DNA from: Thuidium tamariscinum | Taxonomy: Eukaryota > Streptophyta > Bryopsida > Hypnales > Thuidiaceae | Assembly: GCA_947034885.2 (NCBI GenBank) | Contig: OX344752.2 | Span: forward strand, 13,268,001 to 13,332,000 | Reading direction: 5' to 3' | Length of the DNA: 64,000 bases | Program-made: the position numbers and the translations under genes | The notes under the pieces: generated by a model | What the model was told of the DNA's origin: nothing | The model's database searches: none | The model's input: the letters and a program-made list of their open reading frames with translations, nothing else | In this document: positions 23,504 through 37,307 of the stretch, piece by piece | How the letters are laid out: every line of letters begins with the position of its first letter | Position numbering within the stretch: position 1 is the first letter of the stretch

Positions 23504-25927
23504 TCACGGGTCTGCAGGGCCGGCCATCTCCTCGTCACTTGACATGTACTCTTCATCCTCACTCACCTCACCATCACTGGTGTCTTCCTCTGGACGCCTT
23601 CCGATGTCCTCTAATTTTGCATATCTTTCACAATATTCTGGAATGTGCACAACAAACGGCTGTGTGGTCAATGTCTTGGAGACAAACACACCCTCTCTCT
23701 CACACACTCTGTAATTGCACATTCAGCGCATACCTTGAAAGTCATTCACGTTGTTTACACATCTGGTTGGAAAAAACCTCATGCCAAGCTTGACTTGTAC
23801 CCCCCACGCAGTGCGATTCGAGGGTTCACAGTACAAAAGCTAGCAAGTGCCAAATTAACTAAAAAATTAACTAAAAATATAAACCCTATACCTAGAAGAT
23901 ATGCAGTGTTTCCAGAGCAAGTAACATGAGAAACCACTACATTCAAACAATAATGTAATTTACGAAGAGCATACTGGCCAAATACCTTTCACTTTCTGCT
24001 CGTAATGCTCACGATCACGCATCATCAAAGCAGCAGCTTCACCATTCAAGGGATCGGTCGGATTAGGATAGAGGAGGAGCTGAGGCAAGAAAACTTCAAA
24101 TACATTGATGAGATCTGCATGAATCACAACACGCATTGCACATTGTAAGCATCTCTGCACGTAAGAAATAATTGAACGCTTCAGGGTCAATAAAAAAAGA
24201 AGTAACCCTAAATAATTCATCACGATTTAGGTCTCGGAATCAAGTAGACCAGTTATCCAGGTTAAGCCACAAAATCATAAACACTTAAAGAAAGCCGCTC
24301 ACCAAACATGGGACTCCAAGTCTGATTGATGACATCCAAGCACACAGATCCTGACCTGCAACCACCGCAGGTGCCCAACGTCTAAGCATCTGAATCTCAC
24401 GTCCACCACGATTACAGCCATGCTCTTCATAGAACAAGAAGATGCACAATATAATGCTCAAACTTCAGCCAAATGGAACCTGAACCTGCATACAGGTTGT
24501 GGATAAAGAAACAAAAAGGCCAAAAGACAGAAACAAAATTTCTGGGGCCATCAAAAGTACCCTCACTTGACTTGGATTCTCAAACAAGCCTAATACAACT
24601 GACGAAACCCATCACATAGAGCGTGAACTGGATGTCCTGTCATCAGCACTACCGGAAGTTTACATTGAATTTAATGCAACTCGAGAATCTCGAAAAACAA
24701 GAAAATCATAAATTCGGCAATAACAACCTAAATAATTAGGACTTCCAGGGACCGCGATCATCAAGTGCATAGAATAAGGACCATCAACTAGACGAAACAG
24801 TGCGCAAACCCTTGCGCTATGCGCGTCTTCACTTCCCCAGGCGTAGAAAAGGAGAAATGAGGGAAAGACGTCACAAAAAAGTACAGCATTACAAAATTGG
24901 CGAGCCACAACTGTAAAAGAAACAAAATCAACAAATTGGATTGAGAATTGATGTCTTACATCTCATCCACATTAGGATGGAAGATCCTGTTCACAAATCC
25001 AATGGACGGAGACTTGTAGGGGTAGGCCTCGGGCAATTCAACACGGATTTTCCAGGTTCCTTCTTGATACGGACCTGCCAACAATCACTCCGTCAACAAA
25101 TTGTACAAATTCAAATAAAACGATATACGCCTGCATTGAAGGGCAGCACAACTGTGAGCTACTGCACTAGAAACGAAAATGAGAAAAAACAATCAGACAC
25201 CAAAAATCACGTTCCTCCATTACTCCCTAATCAACCCCTTTAGTAATGGTATTTCACGCTGATGAAACAACCAATAACAGGAGTAGCTCAACACAGTTTT
25301 CAAAAAACCATCGCCTATCATATTCATCACAACATGCACATCCAATTTTGAAAGAGGTTATTAACACCATTAAAAGACAGTACTTGATCAGAAACCCTGC
25401 CCGACAACGCAACCTCGAAAGCCATTACAAAAAAACAGAAGAAAAATTGAAAGGATAGTGGCGTACTATCGCGTGGCCCATGAAACTCGACATAGAATTC
25501 GCTCATTCCATCATTCACCATCTCCACTTTGTAGTCACTCATCATCCTGTACAACCACAATTATCAGAAACAAAGACCTTCCTTTCCCCAAAAAAATCTC
25601 ATCCAGTTGCGCCTCGCCTCACCAACGACACACGCAATTACCACCACGCAGCTTGCCACAAGGATCAAAAATCAAGGGAGAATCGCAACAATTCCGACAA
25701 CCACCAAGAAACGACGTAGCACCTCATGCACACAAACGATTCACTCCTCTGCTGCCATTAACCACAAACGCTCCTCACCACACCTCAACAAGAAGACGCC
25801 GGACAGCAGTAACACAGACGCAGACATAAGAAAAAAAACGATAGAATCGAAATCCGACAAAAGTAACAAAAGCGAAGGCTTACAGTTTCATCACGTCCAT
25901 CTCCCGCCGCTTGCTTGGGGACGACAT
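23504..25927 (-). CDS. Ubiquitin-conjugating enzyme E2, UBC4/5/6 (UBE2H) class
   Basis: Six exons on the minus strand: 25927-25884, 25546-25467, 25074-24960, 24355-24303, 24114-23986, 23637-23504. They total 555 nt and encode 184 aa, the usual length of plant UBC4/5/6 (about 185). All five introns obey GT-AG and the split codons close. The protein begins [20 protein letters not shown], followed by the UBC fold: HPN at 74-76 and the active-site Cys85 in [13 protein letters not shown], which forms the ubiquitin thioester. [20 protein letters not shown] is the class signature. The C-terminal tail from about 150 is acidic ([14 protein letters not shown]) as in UBE2H. It works in the cytosol or nucleus, passing ubiquitin from E1 to E3s or substrates. 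The nearby RING gene has no demonstrated partnership with it. Every key residue is present. Confidence 0.96.
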
Positions 25928-26600
25928 GATGCTCTCCAACCACCAAACCCTCCGTCACCTCACTCACTCAATCCAAGTCACAAAAACCACGAAATCCTCT
26001 CTCCTCACCTCCCCCAACAAAAACAAATGAAACACGAGCACGAGAAGAGAAAATGCCAAGACGACGGCACACCACCACGCTGCCGTCCCTTGGTGGTTCT
26101 GACTGCCAGAAACAGAGCACCTAACTTCTAAGCAAAGGCAAAAGGGGAAGGCTGGTGCCCTAATCAAGGCGGGCGACGCGCAAAGCGAGGAAGAGAAAAG
26201 GGTAAGGGTTGCGTGCCGGAGTGAGCAGCAGCGCCTGATGAGAATTTCTACGTTGGCTTGCTCCAGACACAACAACCACCGAACACAAACCCCCAAACAC
26301 ACTGCGACACACACAGAAAACAATACAAAATACTACGGCCAAGCCACTCTGGAGGGCTTCGACTTCGCCTTCCTCTTCTTCTCTGCTTTCCTAAGGAACA
26401 CCTTCTCCTTCTTCCCATCATCAACCAGGCCTCTTCTTCTTTGCCCTCCCTTGCCTTTTACTTTTGCTATCCCTCTTCCTTTCTCTCACTTTTTTTTTCA
26501 CTTAGGATTTTGTGTACTCAATTTGTAAATTCAATATCAAATTGGGCACAATATGACTTATCTTTTTTCAAATGAAACTAGGAAGAAGAGTTTTCAAAGG
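25928..26600 (-). promoter_or_regulatory. 5' UTR and promoter region of the E2 gene
   Basis: GC-richer, CT/GA-skewed sequence directly upstream of the E2 start codon. The pyrimidine tract (TTCTTCTTCT-like on the plus strand near 26370-26440) reads as GA-rich on the gene strand, a common plant leader/promoter texture. Open frames on both strands (25607-26131 plus, 25964-26323 minus) have no domain. No certain TATA box or start site identified. Confidence 0.45.
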
Positions 26601-28140
26601 TGATATTACAATCACTTTGCTTAATGAAACTACAATTATATTATCTAATTGAATTTTTTTGATGTTAAGCCTAGTTTGCAATACTTTGCTTCTAGTTCAA
26701 TTCCAAACCTAACCTTCTCTTGTTGAACGGATGAATGATGTTCCAACAAATAAAAACTTCCACATGACTTCTAGATGGGTTGCAATTTTGTTTATAGAAC
26801 AAACACATACAATAATTGTTGTTGTTAGCTTTTTGTAGCTCAGTAGGGAGGAAGTGGATGGTTGGACTTTAACAACGATAGTTGGACTTGGTTGGCCTTT
26901 TTCTTGTGAAAAGTCACAACTCTTGCCTAGTTATAATTACTCTTCACCACTTTTATGGATTTGATCTTCATCGTCATAGGCTACAATGGCTTGTTTTTAA
27001 CTCTTTTTTTAAAATAACATTCCTTAACTTCTAAAGTGTTTTTGCAATTTTTCACAAGAAACAAAAGAAAATAGTTCCATTGGGATTGAGATTTTTGACA
27101 AAAACAAATGAAGTAAGTCAAAATGTAAGTATATGATCTTGAATTTAACAATATATGCAAATCATTTTAAAGTCAAATCTTTTGCCATTTTTAAGATCCA
27201 AGTATGTAAAGATGAAATTTACTTTCATTGAGTGTCGCCCATAGTTGACTCTTTACTGCAACATTCAATATTAATTATATGACACATAATTGAATTTTGT
27301 GTCTTCTAACGTAATGTGCATACATAAACTAAAAACCAAAATACAAAAATATCAAAATCTATAATGACATTGTGAAAGAAAGACATGCCATGTAGCATGA
27401 TATAATGACAATATCCTAAGCAACAAACTACAACATGACATTGAATTGCTCATTAAAGCTCAATAGAAATCTTTTCATCAATCCAAATTGTAAATTGTAT
27501 AAACAAGGCATATACAAAGGCAGGAAGAAAATTGTATTCAAATCAAAAAATTAAAAAGTTACAGCATTTTAAGAAGGAAGAATCATTCATTTGTCTCCTC
27601 TAGTACACAAATTCTTAAAACTATTTCTAAATAGAAAAGTATAGAAAAACTCTTAATTTGAACTATAAAATGAAATGCTTTATAGAAAAAACATCCCAAT
27701 ATGGAATTGCTTACAACTTATACTTTTAGATTGTATTGAAAATTTTGATCTCAAAAAACATAGTGAAATAAAATAGTGGAAGTTGATTCACATTATGTTA
27801 CAATGTTTGAATGACTACAATATGGTTTTTGGAAACTTGAGAAGTTAATGACTAATAGAATATTAGTAGTATCCAAATTTCAAATATTTGATATCACAGT
27901 ATTGTGCATGAACTTCACACAATTTGGAATTTTTACACTCAAAGGTTTCAATAGATTGCAATTGGCTAGTATAAACCAAGTTTTAGCATATAGGGAGAAT
28001 TGCAATCAAGAAGATAATCTTCAAGTTCACTTAGATATAAAAACAATGTTTATCTTCATTGCTTTTTAGGGGGATGGTATTATGAACTTTTCTTTTGACT
28101 TTAGCATGATGGTTTTTGTTCAAGTATTTATCACCTTTAA
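26601..28140. other. AT-rich intergenic tract
   Basis: No gene, RNA or clear repeat recognised. The 73-codon frame at 27848-28069 (+) is unsupported. Confidence 0.5.
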
Positions 28141-28144
28141 TTTA

Positions 28145-29068
28145 CCCCTAAAATTCAGAGACTATGTCTTCACCAAAAACACACCAAAACTGCCATTTCT
28201 ACTTCAAGCACCAAATTTTTGAAAAAAAACATTCTTAGACACATGTAACTATAAGATCTTATAGTACACTTGTGTGAAAAGATGTGAAAAAAAATTCAGA
28301 ATTTTTCACCATATAGATTGCAAGATATTAGCATTTGAATTAACAAAAACCCTTTTTTTGTCCCTGCAAAAAAGCGGGCAGCTGCACTTCACAAGGTCAC
28401 ATTTCTATGAAAAAATGTCCAAAATGGTGGTGCTTCTTTGGATTCATTCTTCATGGCAAGTTGGCTATATGCTAAAAAAATTTCACATCATTTGGAATTG
28501 TACAACATATAGGAAAAAATTAATAAGTAGAAAGAAGTAGAGAGTGATTCAAAATACTAAATTGTTAAATTTTTATTTATAGAATAAAAAATTGTCAATC
28601 CCAATGGTTGTAATGTTGTGACAAAAAATCAACATCCAAATTTTTAATTTTTTTTCAAAAATATTTAAATTGAGGAAAATAAAGGCTTTCAAGGTTTATT
28701 TTAGAGTAGAGAATCCATAACCGCTTGCAAACTAAATCTCTTTATAACTTTCATCTCATAAATCAAAATGGAGTGATTCAAAGCTTTCTGCATATATGTA
28801 CATCTAGAAAATCAATTTCAAATTTTTAATTTTGAAAAAAAAAAATTTATAAGAAATTTTTGGACTACCCGCCGACCAATGAAAACTACATATCATGCAA
28901 TAACTTTTTGACCATGTAGTCAAAAGTTATAAAAGTTGTCAGGCCTTAAAGCTACTCCTTGGGCACATCTTGTGTGAAAATTTAAATGAAAAAAAATAAA
29001 AACTCCATCTGTAGTGAACTACCCAAAATCGCTATGTTGCCAAAAAACGCAGTTTGGTCCTTTAGGGG
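28145..29068. mobile_element. Candidate piggyBac-type MITE, copy 4
   Basis: Right end is AGGGG followed by TTAA (29069-29072); left end is CCCCTAAAATTC preceded by TTTA (28141-28144), one change from TTAA. The inverted match is only CCCCTAAA (8 bp), so this is weaker than the other three. The interior (924 bp) is AT-rich and non-coding, and the 88-codon frame at 28274-28540 lies within it. Confidence 0.5.
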
Positions 29069-29072
29069 TTAA

Positions 29073-32000
29073 AAGGTTAAATTATTACAATATGCATTAT
29101 TACAATAAGCATCTCTAAAAATGAAACATTTGTTTTTAGTTCATTTATTAATACTATACTATATAAATTGTACACACAAATAGTTGTTCTACCTAGTTTA
29201 GATTCTCTACACTAGATTTTCGTTGTGAATGTTGAATAAAGTAATTGGATGATATTTCTTTAGGATGAAAACATGATGGATTTTGTGACAATAGTCATGA
29301 GAAGGATTACAACTTTAAGTAAATAATATAATGGTTTTCAAAAAGAACAAGTCTACAACTTACACTCTTGATTATAGTACTCAAGCATTATTCGTTTTTA
29401 ATCAACCTTAGAACACAATAATTTTGTAGTAATAAAAAAGTAATTCATGCTTCAAAGTTCTTTAAATCTAAGTATTCTAATATCTATCTAAATAACTTTG
29501 CAACAATTTGATGTCCATCTCTTCTTTCTACATTACTAAAAACTCTAATAGTTGTAGTTTTACTATAGTTGGTATTGTCATTGCCATTGTCACCTCCATT
29601 TGGACATCATGCATATGAATTTATGTTACTTGGGATTGTGTGTTTTTTATTCTCATATACTTCCATAAAATTGTAACCACCTCATCTTTAAATCACTCGC
29701 TTCTTTCTTTCAATAGATCCTATATTAGTTTCAAGTACTATAATTACTATGACTATATCCAAACCTACTTAAGCAACCAAATACAAACTTTAAATTTACA
29801 AAATTGAAACAAAACCTATGTCCCTTTCATTATAAAGACAAAAGCTAAATAGAATTGAACTAATCTCTTCTATGTTTTCCAAGAAGGGAAAAAAAGAAAG
29901 GAAAATAAAACAACCCATTCCACCCCGTATGCACACAATAGGCAAACATACTAAAGAAAAGAGGAGCTATTTTTGTTTAAATGAGAAGTTGCCACCTCTT
30001 TTACAAGTATAGAGGAAGAAAGATGTGCAAAAGAAGGCTCCAAATGGAAGGCCAAAGAAGCAAGTAGGAAAACAATCTTGAAATTTTCAGATCCAAAAGT
30101 GGTGTTTATACATACTAGACTTCTTTTTAAAACCTATGAATCTCAATTTCAAATGTTCATTTTAAAAATAAAAAAAATTGATGATAGTGTGGTAGTAAAA
30201 ATGCAATAAAACAACAATATTCTTAACAATATCTAAATATTGGTTAACAATTAAAATTTGTTATGAAGAAATGACCTCAAAATGTACAATACTTTCAAAA
30301 ATTTCAAAAATCACTATTGAAGGGAAAAGAATGTTTCTATAAACTAATTTTTGTCCATTTATTCCATACCAATCTAATATGAAATTTTTATCAATTGTAA
30401 AACAATGTATATACTATATATGCAAATTATATTTATGATGTATTTTCAAAATAAAATACTTCAAAATAAATTTGTCAAACATCTTTGGGACATTAGAAGC
30501 TTGTAAATTCCCTAGAGTTCCCTCAAGTTTCCTAATTATTTTTAGACTATATGAACATCCGACATCAACACTTTCAAATGGTCAAGACCATGCCACATCA
30601 AATTATATGTATTAATAAATTAATTTAATTTGTTAATTATAATTTTTTTAACTGATTTTGATTTATTTTTTAATTTTATTATTATTATTTTAAATTCAAA
30701 AAATTGAACAACAAGGGCTAGTCTATAGTTTTTGATAGCATAGGGAAAACAACTCCTATTTGGCCCTTTGTTGCCCTTAAATTTCATCTAATGAATATTT
30801 TGAATTTGAGAGTATGTCATTTATATTTATAATGTATGACAAGGATTTATTTGAAAATCTCAAAAATAGTAGAAGACACATCTTTTATAGTACACTGCAA
30901 TCTTGTCTAAGATCCCTTGGGTCATTAGAGATTAAAACTAAAGGAGAAAAAGGACTAATTAGTTTTTGTGGAATGATATGGTCACCCTCAAATTTGACAA
31001 GAAAAAATTATGAGGTTTCTTTGCCACAAATTCCAAGTCCCTAAAAAATCTTATTCAATTTAAGAAATATTAGATTTTATATTATTTTTCATGTAATTTG
31101 AGCTTATTCAATTTTAAGTTTTGACACCTTAGCTAGTGTAAATTAAACTTGAACAAGACCTTCTTTTTCCCAATCAAAATACACTTGAAATTTAACTTTA
31201 GTAATGGCCATTAGTCACTATAATGATTTATTTTATTAATAAGTAGACAAAATTAGGATCATTTATAAAATTATTTAATAACCATATATTAAAAGACTAT
31301 TACATACAAAAAAAAATTAGTGTAATGTAAAGCCTCCTCTATCTCTCCCAAGCCGTTATTTTCAAAGGAAAAAAGCATTGTAGCACTGATTCATACTTGC
31401 ATTTGATGCCAAATGATCAACCATTGAAAGAAATAAGAATTGATGAATTGGTGTTCCCATTACAACTTAGAACATTTATGTGGTTTCTCTTGAAAAATGA
31501 CACACTTTGGGCTTGTGGACATCCTCCAAATTGCAAAAGAACCCCATTGTTGAATCTCCTTCCCATCTATGCATAGGAAGTAGAAGGCTTGCTTGATATT
31601 TGATGCCACACAGCACGACTATTGATATCTAACATTAGATCTCTTGCCTTCATGAAACAACTATTGCAAAAGCTAGGGCAAAAAATTAGAAGTTTAATTT
31701 TGAGTTTTTGAGTTTTTTTGTCATTCTATTTTTTTTCATCTATTTTCTTCTAGGGTCACAAAATAGAGGCTTAGAAAGTGTGTCCACTTTTGATGCTAGG
31801 AGAATAATAATAGAATATGATGAAGATGATGATTCTAATTTCAAAAATTCTAAAAGGAGTTAAAAAACCTAAAACTATTTTTAAATTTTTTTTAAATCAA
31901 TTAAAAAAATTTAAATTACAATTTTTTGACGTGGCAGTCTTTTCACTACATCAAACTGTTGATGTAGCACATTCGTACAGTTTGGGAACTGAAGATAATT

Positions 32001-32181
32001 TATAGTCTTCAAATGCCCTCAAATCTCTTTAATATAGTTATAGTTTATTTACATGGCAATTCCATGTGCAAAAGTCTTTTTTCCTTACCACCATCCATAG
32101 AGTTTGAATTTATGGCAATTTCTTGGGACAAAAGGTGGGTGCTTGTTGATTATAGAGTTTGTCTCTATACCAAAAGATTAC
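29073..32181. other. AT-rich intergenic tract upstream of a transposase relic
   Basis: About 3.1 kb. Short frames at 30814-31044 and 31817-32005 (+) have no domain. The 31400-32180 part is probably the decayed upstream part of the Harbinger-type element described next, but I could not align it to that family. Confidence 0.5.
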
Positions 32182-32564
32182 AATGACATTTTTGATAATT
32201 ACAACCCAATTGTGCTTGACTAGTCCCTCTTGGTACAAAACATGCCATCTAGTGAAGCTATAGACATGACATATGAGGTGAAGGAGTATGAGTACAATAG
32301 AAACTATTTACTCACCAATGGCATCTACCCCTTTTGATTTTATTGCACATGGAGACCATTCATAGGCCTTTGAATAAGAAGCTTATTTACTTTTCCAAGC
32401 CCCAAAATGCTATGAAAAAGAATGTGGAGAAATGCTTTGGAGCCTTGCAAGCTTGCTTTACATTTGTTTGGTATCCCTAGTGATTTTGGACCATAGACAC
32501 TATACGTGACATCTTGTTTACTTGTAGCATCTTCCACAATATGATTGTAGAAGTTAAATATGAT
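32182..32564 (+). pseudogene. PIF/Harbinger transposase C-terminal relic
   Basis: Translating the plus strand gives NDI then VLD (family NDINVLDRSP), then YLLTNGIYP (family YYLADGIYP). After a one-base shift comes FMETIHRPLNKKLIYFSKPQ then AMKKNVEKCFGALQACF (family RKDVERAFGVLQARF), two stop codons, then FWTIDTIRDILFTCSIFHNM and VE (family CIILHNMIVE). The order and spacing are those of the Harbinger/PIF DDE_4 transposase, including the Glu of VEKCFG in the catalytic block. Stops (after VLD, after YP, at WYP**) and the frameshift make it inactive. I could not find its terminal repeats. Confidence 0.85.
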
Positions 32565-34755
32565 GTTGCAAGGCTAGAAGATATTGTTGTAGACTTGAAA
32601 AAGGTATCCTACCATTAATTTTGATAAAGACCTCACATTTAATGTATAATTGGCTAGCACTACCAATAGTATAAGAAGATGTAGATGGATATATACTATG
32701 GACTAAGAAGTGACATGATAGAAATTTGTAGACTTTGATAGAGACAAACATAGCATAAGCAAAAAAATATATTTCCATTTCCATTCATTGGTATGAGCTA
32801 TGTTCATTCCATACTAGACGAATGTTCACGTCCTACAAGTTGTGTACATTGTCTATAGAAACAAAAACAACCATTGTATGCAATGAAGTAGGAATTTTTT
32901 GTGCATAAATAATGTAAATTAGTACTTGCTATAAAGTCTAAATACCTAGATCTCCATGGTCTATGGTATTCCAATTGTTGTTGTTGGGCTATGCTTACAT
33001 CTTGCTTATGAATTTCTTTCCTCATTTGAAAATAATCTTGAATCCACCATCTCCTTACACACTAGTATAGGATTTGAAAACTTGATTCCTTACACTAGTA
33101 TAACAATTCTATAGTTTCCTACAACAAAAACCCTACAAATCCATTTTAAACATTTCTTTTATCCAAACCTTCAAATGCAACTATGCCTAGGCCAAAATTA
33201 ACAACCTAGCCAACAAAAAAATATTAGCATGACCCAAACACCATTATGATTTGTAATAACCTCTCTTGCAATTCAATCAATGTAATCCCTCCTCAACATC
33301 CACCCCTATAAAATTAGAATGACTACTAGTACAATATCCTTAATTAGTTCAAGAACAAGTTCACATAGGCAACTTGACCAACTTCCAATTGTAGTTTGTT
33401 AAACTAATTTGATGCCTTTATATCAACCTTGCTTTTGCCATCAACAATAGTTTCACAATTTGGCCATCTACCTTCTCTTGACCTTGTATGTAGATCAACT
33501 ATAGACCTTTTCAATAGGTGACACCTCAAAATTAGATTCTCACTTGTGTACAACAATCGGGAGGTTAATGATTAGAAGTTGAAACCCAAAATTTTCCTTG
33601 TCACTTTATATAAAGTCTTAAATTTCTACTTCTATGACATTGTCTTGACTACTTTTTAATATTTCTCTTGATGCATTTGTCATTTTGTTTCAGTAGCCTT
33701 CTTCAACTAGAATTCTTGTCACTCTTCTTCTACATGGGTAGCCTCTAACTCCTTCACCTCTTGTTCCTTAATTTCTTAGACTTTTAAAACCACATTATGT
33801 ATCAATCTTCCTCTAATTTCTCCAAATTTTCTTGTTGACTACGATACTTGTAAGTAGTGTAAACTTTGATTCTAGTGTACATAATAGTGCTTGATTCTAG
33901 AGTTGTTGTAAAGGGACACATGTTTTGTTCAACTAGTGAATGTGCCTTTCACATTGTTGTAGCGGCAAGCCCCTAGGTAGCAACTGCTTGGGCATAAACC
34001 AACACCTTCTCCAATTTGGACCACTTTTGTGCAAGTTTCACAACACACTAGATTTTAATCTATTAATGCCTTCTTGAAAAATTTAGTTGCCATCTTCCAT
34101 AGCTTGTACATTGCAGCCTTCAATAACAATGCTACATTTAGAAATTCAATCTACAAAAGTGTGATTAGAATTTGAAGTAGCCTTTTTCCTATTAGACATG
34201 ATCCAATTCATATTTCTCAAACCATCCAACCAATGGCAATAATTTTTGACAATTAACCAACAAATGAATGTACAAAAGTGAAATCAAGATTTTTTTTATT
34301 GCTTTGACCTATTAAACTCTTTGACCACTTGCAATATATCAATTATACTTGTTTTTAGTAGGTTCTAACTTCAAAATCTAGTTGTGAATTAAAATAAACT
34401 TCACCACATCATATTTTATTTGCCCTCATTTGGTTTCTAACAATCAACAAGGTCTAAACCTTATTGGCCTTTATGTGAATCATTATATGTAAAATACAAT
34501 TCTAAAAAATAGACAGTTTATGTTGGTTACCAAAGATGGGGTTTTAACACAAAAAATTTGCCATCAAAAGTATTAGCCTTCATGGTTGCACTTTTCACAT
34601 TGACACAACACACCCTCCATCATCACAATCACTTCTCTCCTCACCACTATAAAATGTAACTTCTTGCCTACTACCCTCACCTGCAATTCCCTATCCACCC
34701 CTCTATTGCATAGAAACCTTCACATTACTTCATAAAGACCTCCCAAGAATATAAT
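32565..34755. other. AT-rich tract, possibly remains of the Harbinger element
   Basis: No gene supportable. Minus-strand frames at 32554-32784 and 32804-33025 have no domain. Harbinger elements normally carry a second, Myb-like gene; I looked for it here and could not make a case. Confidence 0.45.
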
Positions 34756-34758
34756 CAT

Positions 34759-34986
34759 CACTAGAAGAAAAACACAGAAATCCCTGTTTATTTCAACAAA
34801 ACACATCAGGTAGATTGTGTTGAGACTGCGTTGCTGAAAACGCTGGAAAACATTGAAAACGTAGAAAAAATGCAGAAAAACACAGAAAACGCGTTTTTTT
34901 GTGTTTTTTCCGCGTTTTCAGCAACGCAGCCTTAATACAATCTACCTGACATGTTTTGTTGAAATAAACAGGGATTTCTTCTAGTG
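34759..34986. mobile_element. CACTA-type MITE with 3-bp duplication
   Basis: Begins CACTAGAAGAAA and ends TTTCTTCTAGTG, with CAT on each side (34756-34758 and 34987-34989). CACTA tips with a 3-bp target duplication define the CACTA (EnSpm) superfamily. The inverted arms continue inward for about 90 bp with small indels (TCCCTGTTTATTTCAACAAA on both arms, then GCGTTGCTGAAAACGC). The 86-codon minus frame at 34793-35053 overlaps it and is not a gene. Confidence 0.9.
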
Positions 34987-34989
34987 CAT

Positions 34990-37013
34990 CCTCTTCAAAG
35001 CACTTGTTGCATAGACCCTTGAAGCTAAAACCTAAACCCTTGATGTCTTGCAATCTAATATTTTTGTATAGATCAATGCCACCATTACTACAAACTAGTT
35101 GCCATCCAGCCGCCTTTCATAACTTTGCCTAGCTATTCTTCATTTGCCATATTCTAACAACAAGGGATTCAACAAGAAACAATATCATCAACCAAAAAAA
35201 AAAAAATTAGAGCCTAGTCAAAATTTGTTGCAAGACACACACAAAATGTTGAGCAAGGAGTATTTTGTAAGATGCTAGGCTAAGTTTCACCGTATGTCTT
35301 GTCTATAGGGTAGGCAAGAGAGAGGACCAAATACACCAAAGATCGGGCTATGGCTAGTTTCTAGTGAAACACTAGGGACGCTCTTATCATAAACTTTCAT
35401 AAGTTAAACTAACCCATTTCTGCCAACTTCCTATTTCCACCATCCTATTTTTGGCCCCATCTCCACGAACTTCTTATTCCCACCATCCTATTTTTGGTCC
35501 TATCTCCACCATAGAGCTCACTTAAATCCATTCATTTTTTGACAATTTCAATGCATTAATTACAACTTGTATAATGTGTCAATCCTTGATTGCTAGATAC
35601 TCAAGTGCTAATAGGTACATGAGATGTCAAATATGCAGAACATTAAATCATACAATTGAAGGTGGGTCCAATAGGATAAATCTCATTTTACTAGGGGTTG
35701 ACAAGGGTTTGGGGTTTATATTTGTGTTGGGTTTTTTTTGGTATGTTTAGGGTCTCCCTAGCTAATTTGGGGTCTTTGATTCTAAATCAAAATTCAGAAT
35801 TTGAAAAAAATAAAAAATGCAAAAAATAAAAAATTCAACGTTTTCTCTGGGGTAAATCCAACCTGCGGGGCCCACCTTTGATGGTATCATTTAACGCTGC
35901 GCATCAAGTGTAGGTTGTTTTGGGAACATTTATGACACTCCTAGATGAACAGTTTTTGTAATTCCCAAGCTGACCACTTCCGAAATGCATAAAAATTACA
36001 ATTTTAATCAGAAAATTATAATTTCACTTGGGTTTGATGTGTGAAACATATGCACACCTCTGCCAAATATGTACCTGTTTTGGAGTCAGCCCTGAGATCT
36101 GCAAATCCGGGTGCTAATAGAGACTGTTGATTAGAAAATGCTGATTTTAGCCTGATTCACTTCATGCCAATTTCATCATTCAAGTTGCAGTGCACGTCCA
36201 ATCCACCAGCCCACAATCCCACCATCAATCAATGTCCAAGATGAATAAGTTAAACATGAATTGAGCCCAAATGAATTGCCCATTAGTTCAGTGCAGTACT
36301 TGCAGACCTAAATTAAGTTGTTAGGTACTTAGGTGCGTTCCAAAGAAAATTTAAAAACTCCCATTTGGGTGAAAGCACATGGAGATCTGACTCCCACAAC
36401 CCAGAATCCTGAAAAGGGCTGGAACTGAAAGATCAATGGATTCCTGGGTTAACTTATGTTACAAGTTACCCTGGCCATGATGAGCTCATTTCCGTCTGAG
36501 GTTGGGATGATTTTGTCAGGCCGGCCGGATTCCAAACTTTCATGAAAGTTCTTTCGGTTCAAGCAGTTTCCTGGAAGGGCCTCTTGCGGGCGAAAAGTTA
36601 CAGATGGAGATTACTGATCAAAAGAAAAAAGTACACTCACGTATATTACAGTAAGTTATGGTAGAGGACCCATAACCGTTAAAATAAGCACATCTGGACA
36701 TGATCTGGGCAAGTGCAAGGCAAAGCAAATATTTTCAGAGGTGCATTGACAGAAATGATGAAGATTGTAAAAAATTTGGTAATTTTATTTTTTGAATTGA
36801 AATTTCTATAAATTTTGAAAGGCAAAAGTTGGGCTTGACTTATGACTAACATCTAGAGTCATCTAATTTCCATCATTCAAGAATACTTTCCCACTAATTA
36901 CTTCCTACATTTATACTCACTTATGTGTCATTAACTTATTGGTCCAAGCCTTGAAAAAGTACAAAGACACACATCCCCCTATGAAGATACGCTGTTTGTT
37001 TGGATGTTTGTTT
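34990..37013. other. Intergenic sequence with old repeat remains
   Basis: A short tandem (CCACCATCCTATTTTTGG block twice, period about 50) lies at 35410-35510. The 35840-36680 stretch is moderately GC-rich. Phrases around 36370-36640 resemble, in reverse, phrases around 52110-52460, hinting at an undefined dispersed repeat. No coding frame. Confidence 0.45.
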
Positions 37014-37307
37014 GTTACGTTGAGATCTCCCGGACCGTGAGTCCCCCAGGTGTGTGTTTGGTACCGTCAGAAAGCCCTCGGCGAGGAGGGGTGCACGGGC
37101 TTTGATTCATGGTGTTCCAACCTACGGCATGAAAGTTATTGAATTTTGAAGTTTATATATGTTACGTTGAGATCTCCCGGACCGTGAGTCCCCCGGGTGC
37201 GTGTTTGGTACCGTCGGAAAGCCCTCCGTGAGGAGGGGTGCATGGGCTTTGATTCATGGTGTTCCAAGCTACGACGTGAAAGTTATTGAATTTTGAAGTT
37301 TCTATAC
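37014..37307. repeat. 147-bp direct tandem duplication
   Basis: Two near-identical head-to-tail units start GTTACGTTGAGATCTCCCGG at 37014 and 37161. Each contains GGTACCGTC, GAGGAGGGGTGCA and GGGCTTTGATTCATGG. A third, much diverged copy is at about 44346-44490. They are followed in both places by a related stretch (GTGGCAACGGTACAGG at about 37342; GTGGCAATGGCACAAGG at about 44520). Likely part of a larger unidentified mobile element. Confidence 0.85.
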
